Assembly: GCA_024867545.1 (NCBI GenBank)
Contig: JANFNE010000006.1
Coordinates: forward strand, 744,001 to 808,000
DNA: 64,000 nt
Origin: Phytopythium helicoides
Lineage: Eukaryota; Oomycota; Peronosporomycetes; Pythiales; Pythiaceae
Reading direction: 5' to 3'
The notes under the pieces were generated by a model. The model saw nothing but the letters and a program-made list of their open reading frames with translations, was not told where the DNA came from and made no database searches. Of this stretch, positions 31,301-40,490 are shown piece by piece. How positions within the stretch are numbered: the stretch's first letter is position 1; each line of letters opens with the position of its first letter. The translations under genes and the position numbers were made by a program.

Positions 31301-33082
31301 TGGAGCAGCAGGGGGCGGGGCGAAGACGAGGAGTTGTTCCTGGGTAAACGCGTCCATGCCCATGATCTCTTGTTTGAGCTCTTCGAAGCCACCGTTAAGT
31401 CGACTGATGTGCTCAAAGCCTTTTTGAAGAAACATCAGCACCATGCGAGTCACAGATACTTGCTCCTCGTGCCAACGTGGTTGACTCCCACCTCCAGTAG
31501 AGCCAATACTGACAATCTCGTTGGCTAATGAACCAGGCTCGCCATTGCTGGTGGATGGCTTAAGTGTCGGAGGCTCCAACCCATCAAGGAGCGTCGGGGG
31601 TCCCGAAGTTGGGCCGCTAGAGTTTGACACTGATACCGAGACTTGAGGTGTTTTGTCGCCAGAGATGCCACGAGCAAGACGCGCAATTGTGTTGATAGCA
31701 ATGTTCCCGTTCGAGTTCGATCGAGGAGCTGACCACGAAGGATCGGAGGGGCCAACAAAGCAGAAGTGGCATCCTTTCATTCGAGAAAAACCCTTCATGA
31801 GAACTGCAAGCGCGTCCGGGCTGGCAACAATATCTGGATCAATGTGGTACGAGAGGCTGAGATGGCACTCTTGGTACTGTTCGAGAGGCCGACAATCAAG
31901 GACGATAAAGAAGACAGAGGATGATGAGGTCTCTCGCTCGTACGAGAACGAGGACTGGCGTGATGAAGGTGAGAGAAGCGGGTTTAAGCTCGTCTCATCG
32001 TCGTTTGGCTTGGTCTCTGCTAGACTCTCGCGCATCTTGTGAGGTGAATGTTTCTTCTTCGTGATCCGGTTCATCAAGTTTCGCACGAGTTCCTCTGGGT
32101 ACACCTGAAGACTCGAGGCGCCATACAAATGCTGGAGATACGGTACCATCTTGTTGGAAAACCCGCCGTAGCAAACCGAGTACAAATCTCGCTTGAAAGA
32201 TCGAGGCGTCCGGTCGGATAGCGCAAGTGCCTCGACGCAGATACGCTCTAGCTCCTCGCGCGAGTTGAAGGTCAATCGACTGAGGACTTGCGGCAACATG
32301 GCGACGTCAGCATCGAGAATGGTCCTTCGGTTGGCGGCGACCAGCGCGTAGGCGACAAAGTGCAGAAGGAAGGGGTCTTCTTCGAGCAGGAAGAAGTCCC
32401 AAAGGCAGAATACGAGATCGGCGCTTAGGTTGCGCGCGAACAGCGTCATGAACCAGGGTGTAACGTACAGTTCGGGGATCATGTCGTGCTGGTCGAGGTA
32501 GTTTCCTAGTACCGGGTCGTGGTACAGCAGCAGCAGCCGGTAGAGCTGGAAGGAGCACTGCAGCGACTTGAACTCTCTGTCGGCGAACACGTGGGGCAGG
32601 AACTTGTCGATCATGGCGTAGAATAGCTGGAATACGACGCTCTCCGGCAGCGGTGGGTCTTGCGCGAGCAGCAGGAAAGGCGCGAGCACCTCGTTCATGC
32701 CCTGCTTGTAGCGCACGTTGCGGCACTTGCAGTAGTAGGTGAGGATCTTGGCGACGAGCTCGACGGTCTCGGGCTGCTTGAAAAGCGGGTCCCTGCCGCG
32801 CGTGCGGCAGGCGTCGGCGCTGATGACGCGCTGGTTCTCCAGGTCCTCCTCGACCCTCAGGATGGACTGGTCGAGGAAGAGCCGCTCGCTGCGCGCCACG
32901 CCCAGCAGCTCCTGCCACACGCGCGCGCGCAGCTCGCCCGGCACGCCGCCCAGCGAGCGGCACGTCACGCCCAGCACGAAGTGGTCGGGCCGCCGCTTGC
33001 TCATCTCGCGCTCCAGCTGCGCGCGCAGGAAGCCGCGCTCGTCGCTCGGCGGCGCCACCGTCACGCGCGGCGGCGGCTCCAT
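28359..33082 (-). CDS. TBC/rhodanese protein with PDZ and FN3 domains (TBC1D23-like)
   Basis: Probable membrane-trafficking regulator. Start 33082. Residues ~40-300 form a Rab-GAP TBC domain (GVPGELRARVWQELLG, RYKQGMNEVLAPF, WFMTLFARNL, WDFFLLEEDPFLL). Then comes a rhodanese-like segment (FFIVLDCRPLEQYQECHLSLSYHID), the order found in TBC1D23. A PDZ-like domain (LGILFQKS...PGDLLVSVNGQSL) and two fibronectin-III domains (AHSVCITWSKLP..., TEIVVTWDPINDMGVTKYQIQYSK) follow. A C-terminal PH-like segment (LVLTPSSIMLLN...LVLEFN) completes it. The usual arginine-finger motif is not in canonical spacing, so GAP activity is uncertain. Likely exons: 33082-28631 and 28553-28359, 1548 aa. Removing a 77-bp phase-0 intron (28630-28554) replaces a Cys-rich read-through with an acidic/Ser tail (LTEDELLGAETSSGDDSD). 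Confidence 0.75.
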
Positions 33083-33428
33083 GGCGACAGGCGTTGCTTA
33101 GCTTCTACTGCCGGCTTCTGGACGCTCGCCGGGCGGCGGGGCGGGTTTCGGCCAATCATCGCGCGAGTTGAAGCTCTCCGACGGGGTTTTGGCCAATCCG
33201 CGCCGCTTTGAAGCCGGAGAAGGCGGATGCCGGCGGCATGTGATGCCGGCGGCAGATGATGATGGTGGATCACGCGCCAGAGAGCTCCGCGGCGGCTTAC
33301 GATCTGCGCTGGGGCCGCAGCGCGGAGCCTGACGACGCGGCGGTTCCCTCGACCAATTGCGAGACCCGGAGCGGCGCCAGGCGCCAGGCGGTCGCGGGCC
33401 AACGGTCGCAGGCGCGGACCAGCGGGCG
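33083..33428. promoter_or_regulatory. Divergent promoter with two CCAAT boxes
   Basis: 346 bp between two outward starts. GGCCAAT elements at 33150-33156 and 33191-33197 are followed by GC-rich DNA. Likely a shared housekeeping promoter for the TBC gene and the LRR gene. Confidence 0.5.
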
Positions 33429-34937
33429 ATGAGCAAGAAGGCCAAGCCGGCGGCGGGCGCCAAGGGCAAGGGCGCGGCGGCGGCGGCGGACGAGGGCGGC
33501 GTCTCGCGCGCCACAGTGGTCGCCAACTACGCCAAGGCCTGCAAGTGCGTGGCGGCTCGGCGCCAGGAGCTGGAGGCGAGGATCGCTGACTCGGGGTGAA
33601 GAGCCATCGGCGTGCCGGTGAACGTGCAGGTCAACGATGAGCTGCGCGGTGGGGAGGAGGACGGCGACCTGGTCAACGTGAGCACTTGGCACTGGCACGG
33701 TGGCGGCTGCGACTTTGGGCACTGACAGAGATCAAGTTCATACTGGAGGGCGACCCGCCGGCGCCGCTGGGTCCTGGCGGAGTCCGCGCGCTTACCATGG
33801 CGCTCATGATATCCTTCTCCACGATCCATGTGGAGCCTTTCAGTTCCAATTACTACATGTCATTCTGCTGCTAGTTCTCCTTGACGTGTTGTGGTAGTGC
33901 ACGGCGCTGGTCCGGGAATCACGAGTGGTCCGTACCTACCGCTGCGGTACATCCGCATCTGGAAGCAGGACGTGGGTGACGAAGGAGCCGCTGTGATCGC
34001 GACTCTGCTGCAGAGCAGACCTCCGAACATCAACATCGCGTACTTGGAGCTGTTGGACTGTGGGATTGGCGAGGCTGGGTACTTGCGGATGCTTCTTAGC
34101 GCGTTTCTGCTGAAGACTCAGCTCACCGACTGTGTTTTCAGGTGCCGAGCGCTAGGCGAAGCTATTCGCGCGCAGCAGGAGCCGGGACTATTGACACTGA
34201 ACCTCAAATACAACCCGATGGTGGGCGATGCCGGGGTTGATGCACTCTGCGACGGCCTTTTCGTCAACTCGGTGATGAAGGTGCGCTTGTCTCCACATGT
34301 CGGGTGTTTAGTGTGAATATGACGAGAGCGTTCAATGGAATCGCAGCACTTGTATCTAGACTACTGCGGAATTGAACCCGCTGGTGCCATCAAACTTGCA
34401 CAGCTTGTGAGTATCCCAAACAGCGCACTCCAAACTCTGTCACTGCAGGGTAATGCGCTCAGCGATGCCGGTCTCAAGGATTTGTCCCTTGGACTCGCGC
34501 GGTCACAGCGGCTTGTGACGCTAAACATTGCTGACAATGGGATTCGTCATGTAGGTTTACCCATCGATCTGTGACGCCTCTGTTTACGCTCTCACGCAAC
34601 ACTGGATGCAGAACGCCGAGGCACTTCACGCGTTCAAGGACGCACTGATTCGAAGCAAAGCACTCGCCCACGTCGACATGACGTTCAATCTGATCGAGCC
34701 TGAAGGTGCAACCATACTGCTCCCAGCTCTAGCCCCCGTAAGTTGCGCTGGAAAACTTCTTGGATTTGGATAGTAGGACCTCAACTCATAGTGCTCGTTG
34801 TCCAGGAAAACGCCAAGCTGCTGTCGTTCCAGGTCGATGCGTCGCTACCAAGCGAGCTCTTTGCGCAGCTCAATCGCGCACCACCAGCAGAAAAGAAGAA
34901 GGGCAAGAAGAAAGGCGGCGGCAAGAAGAAAAAGTGA
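33429..34937 (+). CDS. LRR (ribonuclease-inhibitor type) protein with AT-AC intron and in-frame TGA
   Basis: Seven exons: 33429-33677, 33731-33808, 33903-34078, 34142-34280, 34347-34550, 34612-34737, 34806-34937 (368 codons). Introns are phase-consistent; the second is an AT-AC intron (separate entry). After a Lys/Ala-rich start (MSKKAKPAAGAKGKG) come RI-type leucine-rich repeats: LELLDCGIGEAGCRALGEAIR, LNLKYNPMVGDAGVDALCDGL, LYLDYCGIEPAGAIKLAQL, LSLQGNALSDAGLKDLSLGL, LNIADNGIRHNAEALHAF and VDMTFNLIEPEGATILLPAL. The protein ends in a Lys-rich tail (KKKGKKKGGGKKKK). Such proteins are cytosolic binding scaffolds, partner unknown. Codon 57 is TGA (33597-33599) inside otherwise coding sequence, so this allele may be truncated. 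Confidence 0.75.
33809..33902 (+). other. U12-type (minor spliceosome) AT-AC intron
   Basis: 94-bp intron. The donor ATATCCTTC is the U12 consensus, a branch-site-like TTCTCCTTGAC lies near 33875-33885, and it ends in AC (TGCAC|GGC). It joins ALTMALM to GAGPGIT in phase 0 and keeps the LRR frame. No GT-AG alternative joins the two coding frames without loss of conserved sequence. Confidence 0.8.
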
Positions 34938-35087
34938 GCGCGAGAATCCACCAAAAACAAACAAAAAAAAAAGACTGCAACTCCAATAATCCTAATAATG
35001 CTGAGGCGACTTGCCCCAGACGTCACACTCCTACTGCTAATAACTGGACTACGTACCACCTTATCTTCGCCTGACGATCATCCCCGC

Positions 35088-37673
35088 TTAAATATTCACA
35101 ATGAATGGTGTGCCATTGGGCGAAGACTCCACAATCGCAATTTCCGGCGCGCTCTCTGAGGCTCGAGATCGATGGCTGCTATCGCCTTCGCTCGAGTCTC
35201 CCTCCTCGATTGTATCGGTCCGACGGCGCCAGTCCGGACGTCGCTTGCTGCGAGCGTTGCTGGAGCTGGACGCATTCAGGTTCACGCTGGCACTGCTGCT
35301 AGCCAACGAGCTCGGACGTGACGACGATGACGATGCAAACGACGCACCCAACATTGCTGGTGAATCCATCGAATGCAAATGCGAGAACTCCTCGGCAAAT
35401 GCCTCGGCATCCGAGTCCGACTCGCTCAGCCCATTCTCGTCCAGCGCATCCGTGAGACGCTGCCACTGGGTGCGTGGGTAACGTCGTTCTCCTCCAGGTG
35501 AGTCCATGTAGGACGCTGATACCGTTGACGAAATCATAGAATGCGCCATGATTGATGACTGCGTTGAAGCACTGAGCTGGCTCACACCCGTGAAACGCGG
35601 GCCAGTCGTATCCCAGACTTCTTCGCGGGCAATGCGCTGGAGACTGCTAATCACGTGCTGGATTGTCGGTCGCTCGCGTGGGTCAGCATGCCAACATGTC
35701 ATAATTAGCAGCTTCCACCGCGAAGGGCACTGGTCGTGGCGGATCACCGGGCGAAGGCCACGAAGAACGTAGTCTTCGATTTCGTGATTCCATCGCGTTG
35801 ACTCGAAAGGCAGCTTTCCTTCAATGAGCTCCCAAAGAATCAGAGCGAGACTGTAAATGTCCACTTTGCTGGTGTAAATCTTCTCCCCGCGCATCACTTC
35901 TGGAGCCATCCAGCGTGTTGTACCCACAAGTCCCGTCATTTCCATTGAACGCTTGCTACCCATCGAGTTGTGGATTTGAGCGGATGAAACGATTTCCGAG
36001 AATCGCAATGTGCCGAAATCGGCGATTTTGGCATGCCACGAGTCGTCGACGAGCACATTGGGACTCTTCAGATCGCGATGAATCATCGGAGGGTTTGCGT
36101 TGTGAAGGTACTGGATACCATGGCAAATACCAAGCGCAAGCCGAAGCTTTGTCGGCCAGCTCAGCTGCTTGATATTCGCACGCTTGAGAACGTCGCGCAG
36201 CGAACCGCGGGCGCAGTATTCTGAAATAATGCAGATGGAGCCACGGTAAAACCCTGCCTCCATGAACAACACAATATTCGGGTGGCACAGTCCCTTCATA
36301 ACCTCAGCTTCCGCCTGGATCTCCACATTGCATGCGTGCTGAAACTCCTGAAGATCCTCCGAGTTGTCGAGCATTAAAGACTTCATCTTGACAGCCACAT
36401 CCGCGCCACGCCATTTACCGCGGTACACGACTGCAATACCCTCGCCAATCTTGTCACCAATCTCGAGACCCTTGAGCTCATTGTGCGTCGGCGACATCAG
36501 AATCATCTGACTGTTCGGTCCGTTGCCTCGTCGACCACCTGCAAGGTTTCCATTTGACTGTCCACTAGGGACACCAGGTCCACCCCGTCCTCCACTTGAC
36601 TCGGTCTGGAAGAACCGGATGCACAAAGTCGGCTTGGTGAGATAAATAATGGCGTTCACCGTTGGCCACATTGCTAGCATGACCGAGGTGACATCTAGCA
36701 GCGTCCCACCAGTGTGGAGGCCCTGAGCAACCTCGACGACGACGATCGGGCCGACCAAGACGAAGAATGCTACTGTGTAACTGAGCAGCTTGGACACGAC
36801 GTATGCACCTTTCTTGCGGGCTTGCCGTCGCCATCGTCGCGCAAACGAAAGCCACGCTAGGCTCACGATCATGAAACATACGACGGCGATGATCTTCCAG
36901 ATGATCTGCGCCGCGTGGACGAACCCTGTGCTGCCGTAGTAGGATGCATATAGCTCCAGCACCCAGTAGAAGACAACGATCATCCAGATGATGGCGTGCG
37001 CGATGGCGACGTCGAAGGTGGATCGCCCTCTGCGCTTGGATATGTACAGCCCTAGCGTGGCGACCCAGCAGAAGCTGGCGACCTGTCCGCACCAGTGTGG
37101 CGCCTGCACCCAGAAAATGACCTGGAAGTTGTCTGTCTGCGTCGAGTCAAATAGCTCGATGGCCGTGACGATGGCGCCGGTGATGGAGAATAGCCAGTCG
37201 GTGAAGCAGAACACGCGCAGGATGCGCGAGGCGACCGAGGCCTTGGCTCGCCCGTCCTCGGGCTCCTCGGTGCGCAGGTCCGGTCCGGACTGCAAGTTGT
37301 GTCTCTGCTGCAGCGTGCGCGTGCGCGACTCGGAGGCCGTGATCGAGTTGGAGTGCGTGTCGGTGGTGCTGGTGCTGTTCCTGCCGTAGCGCCTGGCGGA
37401 CGGCGGGGCGTAGTTGCCGCCTGCGTACGCGTGCTGGCGCGCGAACTGGCTGGCGCGCTGCTGCGTGTACCTGCCCATGCCCGCGCTGCCCGGCGGCTCG
37501 TCACCGAGCATGGGCGTGTCGAGCCTGCGCTGCTCGCGCTCGGCGCGCTTGGCCCGCACGATCTGCAAAATGTGGCCGACGCCCACGAAGGAGCTGAAGA
37601 GCGTCGAGCAGACCTGCGTCGCCAGCTTGAGGTACGTGACCGACACGTCGTCCGACTCGTCCGCCGAGCTCAT
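35088..37673 (-). CDS. Seven-transmembrane receptor fused to TKL protein kinase (GPCR-TKL)
   Basis: 861 aa, single exon. Residues ~10-45 hold the first hydrophobic helix (LATQVCSTLFSSFVGVGHIL). After a low-complexity loop come about six more helices between residues ~145 and 345 (FCFTDWLFSITGAIVTAIEL, WCGQVASFCWVATLGLYI, AIIWMIVVFYWVLELYA, IIAVVCFMIVSLAWLSF, LLSYTVAFFVLVGPIVVVE, VMLAMWPTVNAIIYL). A complete tyrosine-kinase-like domain follows: IGEGIAVVYRGKW, VAVKMK, HRDLKSPNVLV, ADFGTLRF, GTTRWMAPEVMRG and DIYSLALILWELIEG. A Ser-rich acidic tail ends FIVNI. This suggests direct coupling of a plasma-membrane sensor to a kinase. The start at 37673 (MSSADESDD) is preferred; the open frame extends 79 codons further into GC-rich sequence. 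Confidence 0.85.
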   Translation of the reverse strand: MSSADESDDVSVTYLKLATQVCSTLFSSFVGVGHILQIVRAKRAEREQRRLDTPMLGDEPPGSAGMGRYTQQRASQFARQHAYAGGNYAPPSARRYGRNSTSTTDTHSNSITASESRTRTLQQRHNLQSGPDLRTEEPEDGRAKASVASRILRVFCFTDWLFSITGAIVTAIELFDSTQTDNFQVIFWVQAPHWCGQVASFCWVATLGLYISKRRGRSTFDVAIAHAIIWMIVVFYWVLELYASYYGSTGFVHAAQIIWKIIAVVCFMIVSLAWLSFARRWRRQARKKGAYVVSKLLSYTVAFFVLVGPIVVVEVAQGLHTGGTLLDVTSVMLAMWPTVNAIIYLTKPTLCIRFFQTESSGGRGGPGVPSGQSNGNLAGGRRGNGPNSQMILMSPTHNELKGLEIGDKIGEGIAVVYRGKWRGADVAVKMKSLMLDNSEDLQEFQHACNVEIQAEAEVMKGLCHPNIVLFMEAGFYRGSICIISEYCARGSLRDVLKRANIKQLSWPTKLRLALGICHGIQYLHNANPPMIHRDLKSPNVLVDDSWHAKIADFGTLRFSEIVSSAQIHNSMGSKRSMEMTGLVGTTRWMAPEVMRGEKIYTSKVDIYSLALILWELIEGKLPFESTRWNHEIEDYVLRGLRPVIRHDQCPSRWKLLIMTCWHADPRERPTIQHVISSLQRIAREEVWDTTGPRFTGVSQLSASTQSSIMAHSMISSTVSASYMDSPGGERRYPRTQWQRLTDALDENGLSESDSDAEAFAEEFSHLHSMDSPAMLGASFASSSSSRPSSLASSSASVNLNASSSSNARSKRRPDWRRRTDTIEEGDSSEGDSSHRSRASESAPEIAIVESSPNGTPFIVNI

Positions 37674-38102
37674 GGCCGCGTGCGTCGGCGGCCGCGCCGC
37701 CCCCCAAGCGCCGAGAAGCACGAGGCCGAGCGCCTTAGTGTCGCGCCGATGGGACTGGGGCCGGTGCGGGGCTTCCTTCCGTCGCGCTGTCGCTCTTGCC
37801 CCCCTGGGCTGGACTTTCTCACAGACTTGCGGTTTGTATACCCACATACGGGGCGCAAGTGGAAACGCGACGTCCACTCGGGAAAGGTGGGGGTGGAGGA
37901 GGTCAGCCAATCAGCGGACAGAGACTGACAGATGGCCGACTATCCACCAGAAGGCATACGATGCGTTCTGAGAGGGGAGAAACGCACCCATGCTGATGTG
38001 TACCCATCGCCACAAGTTGAAGTGCTGTCGGCCCCCGGCTTCTGGTTCCGGTGCCGACCAACTGAGCGCTTCCAGGCGAGATTCGATTGATAAGCGACCG
38101 TC
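37674..38102. promoter_or_regulatory. Divergent promoter region of GPCR-TKL and AA17-like gene
   Basis: 429 bp between outward starts, with GCCAATCAG at 37906-37914 and a GACGTC palindrome near 37869. No other gene. Confidence 0.45.
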
Positions 38103-38930
38103 ATGGCCGGTCTGGCGGCTGCAGTTGCGGCGCTTTTGGGTCTTGTAGGCTGTCCGGCCGCGCGTGGACGTCTGTTGCAGCCTCCAGTCACCACTCGCTA
38201 CTCGGTGACCATTGAGCCCAGCATTGACCCAGCCTTCGCCAATCTCGACTGGAATCATTCGTCTAGACACAACACCCATCAATTCGCGGAGGCGTTCCGC
38301 AACTCGAGCTTCGCGTCGATCCGCGCCATCGTCGACTCGGCCAAGCTCCAGTGTGAGGGATTACAACGAGCTGTCGACATGAGCTCACTACGAGCTATCA
38401 CGTGGACAAACGACGAGCATCAAGTCAGCTTTAACGACCATGTGAGGACTGGTTTTACATTCCAACAGACGAGTTGATCGATTGATTTGATGTCTGCAGG
38501 GGCCGTGTGAGGCGTGGATCGATGACTTGCGCATCTTCAGTTTGGCAGACTGTCGCACAAAGCTTGCTGGAAACCCTGCGGAGGTTGGAGTCGACTTTTC
38601 CATTTGCCAGGATAACTGCATCTTTGCTTTCTATTGGTTGGTTCTCTCAAGCTCCGAGTGGGAAGCCAATCGTAAGTGTCGATACTCTGGACTGATGCGA
38701 CTGAAATTCGCTGACACTCCCATGCGATTGATTGGCTTCTAGTGCAATGCGCGCCAATCACATATAGTACCGGCACACCGAGCTGGAGTCGTCGCCTAGG
38801 GCTCCTCAAGATGTTGGACGCTGGAATGGACGCGCTCTTCGGCGACAAATCGGTAAAAGAGCATGCAGTCTACCTTTTCGAGGCCGCCAAGAAGTTTTCA
38901 TTCAGCAACTTCATCAAAAACCATTATTAG
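38103..38930 (+). CDS. AA17-like secreted protein lacking the copper His1
   Basis: Exons 38103-38441, 38500-38671, 38743-38930 (232 aa; introns 58 and 71 bp). Both introns are at the same positions and phases as in the AA17 genes. The signal peptide ends near CPAARG and the mature sequence starts RLLQPPVTTRYSV, so the N-terminal His of HGY is absent. The His two residues before GPCEAWIDD is also lost (FNDH|GPCEAW). FAFYWLVL, the cysteines and the QCAPITY junction are retained, so the fold is likely kept without a histidine brace. The C-terminal part is not the usual Ser/Thr linker but an amphipathic segment (LGLLKMLDAGMDALFGD, YLFEAAKKF). It may be a non-catalytic binding paralogue or a subunit. 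Confidence 0.78.
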
Positions 38931-39241
38931 GATTGCATCCGTCCGTCCCACAAGCTGGAGAAGTCTTCAACCGGCAGAAAAGCCGAGGTAGAGTGTAGGC
39001 ACCAAAGGCCAGCCTAAACTGAGTGATGAAACCTGAAATAGCTCCTTCGCCTTGGTCAAAAGTGCACTGGTCCATTATTGTATCCTCACTCTGCCAGAGC
39101 ATCCGCCTCCATGGACTCTCGTGGAAGTGCTCTGAGCAGCGCTGGTGCTGCCATGATCATGAACCGGTGTGTACTATGCCCTGCTTGAATCCTGGTGCAT
39201 TCTGGATTAACAAATACTTCGCCTGTAAAAGGACGGCCAAG
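38931..39241. other. Intergenic between AA17-like and DUF4200 genes
   Basis: Genes are in the same direction. An open frame runs upstream of 39242 but starts inside non-conserved sequence. No other gene. Confidence 0.4.
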
Positions 39242-40081
39242 ATGCCACAGACGCTGACTCTTGATCATGTATCACCAGCAACGCGGCTGCTAGAGAAAAG
39301 ACGGCAAATGTTTGAAGTACAAGAAGCGCTAGATGCTCAGAAAGAGGAGTTTGCGCGGCGCGAGGACGCTTTCCATCGCCGCGAAGAAGGGCTACGGAAG
39401 AAGGATCTGGAGCTGCAAGAATCACTCATCAAGTTCAATAAGTTTCTGCAAGAAAATGAGTCCAAGCGCAACCGTGCTGTCAAGCGAGCGAGTGACGAGG
39501 TCAAACAGCGACTTGTAAAGGAACAGGAAGTCGGACGACTCAAGGAACAGCTTGAGCAGCTCCAAGTCGAGAGCGAGGCACTAAGTAACCAGGTCAAGAA
39601 GAATGTCAAATACATGCGCTATCTGGAGCTTGTGCAGGAGACTGTGCCGGAGGATTACCCTGAAGTCGCAGACCTCGTCAACAGGTACCACACCCTCAAA
39701 GAAACGAACCTCGACTTGCTGCGGAACCAAGCGAGCCACGAGGAAGAAAACGAAAGTAAACGAGTTGAGTTTGCCACTTTCCAAAAAGAGCGCGCCAACG
39801 AGATCCTCAATTTCAACAACCAGATAGCGGCCCTGCAGAGGCGACTCGAGCTTGAAGAGCTACAGGGTGTGCGCATGCAGCACGAGGCCGACGCAGGGCT
39901 TCGTCAGACGACTCAAAAGACGCTGGCTCTAGGTCAGATCATCATGGCTATTGGTAACTTGCTGCAGCGCTCAACCAGTGGAATGCACGGCCAAATCCTC
40001 AAGCATATGGAGGGACGATACTCCAGTGCCCCAGAGTCTGGAAACACCGCGAGTGGCTCGACAGGAGCGAGTGCGACTGGT

Positions 40082-40124
<43 letters not shown>

Positions 40125-40435
40125 GCAGCAGCAACAACAATGGTGGGAATGGTGCGGCAAACATTTCTGAGGCCGATGTGATTCACCACGGTCAGCGAGC
40201 TATGGCCGACCTTGACGTTGTTGCAGCCTACATGACGGACTTCACGGTAATCGTACAGGGAAGAATTGACTCTCAACGTGCCCAGAGGAAAGCTGCTGCC
40301 GTTGCGGCTGCCGCTGCAGCTGCTAGTGGCAATGGGGTGAACGCAATATCAACAGCTATGGTAGCTGAAAGTGGACACGCGCATAGTACAGTCGGTGGTG
40401 AGTCGAGCGCGACCATCCACAGCATCGGAAAGTAG
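39242..40435 (+). CDS. Coiled-coil DUF4200 protein (CCDC42/CFAP73-like, flagellar)
   Basis: 397 aa, single exon. Long alpha-helical coiled coil from residue ~15 to ~240 (LLEKRRQMFEVQEALDAQKEEF, RREEGLRKKDLELQESLIKF, LKEQLEQLQVESEALSNQVKKN, LVQETVPEDYPEVADLVNRYHTL). This matches the DUF4200 family of axonemal proteins such as CCDC42 and CFAP73, in keeping with flagellate zoospores. The C-terminal third is low complexity: a poly-Asn run from an (AAC)n tract, then an Ala-rich stretch. The start at 39242 (MPQTLTLDHVSPATRLLEKRR) is chosen because the longer open frame upstream has no helical or family-like sequence. Confidence 0.75.
40082..40140 (+). repeat. (AAC)n trinucleotide repeat encoding poly-Asn
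   Basis: About 13 AAC units, three AGC, then more AAC/AAT, in frame in the DUF4200 gene. Length variation would change only the Asn tract. Confidence 0.95.
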
Positions 40436-40490
40436 GTATCGAACAGACTGTTTCATTTGTTACATCTCAACAAAAAATGGCACGGTGTTG

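Noticed and set aside
33597..33599. TGA as selenocysteine
   Set aside because: No selenoprotein family match, LRR proteins lack catalytic Sec, and no SECIS-like element could be assessed; CGA to TGA mutation is simpler.
33596..33629. A 34-bp GT-AG intron that would remove the TGA in the LRR gene
   Set aside because: Too short for splicing here and it shifts the following frame.
33771..33897. GT-AG alternative for the AT-AC intron (donor at 33771, acceptor AG at 33896-33897)
   Set aside because: In phase, but it discards about 13 well-formed codons (GPGGVRALTMALM) and has a poor donor, whereas AT-AC signals are all near consensus.
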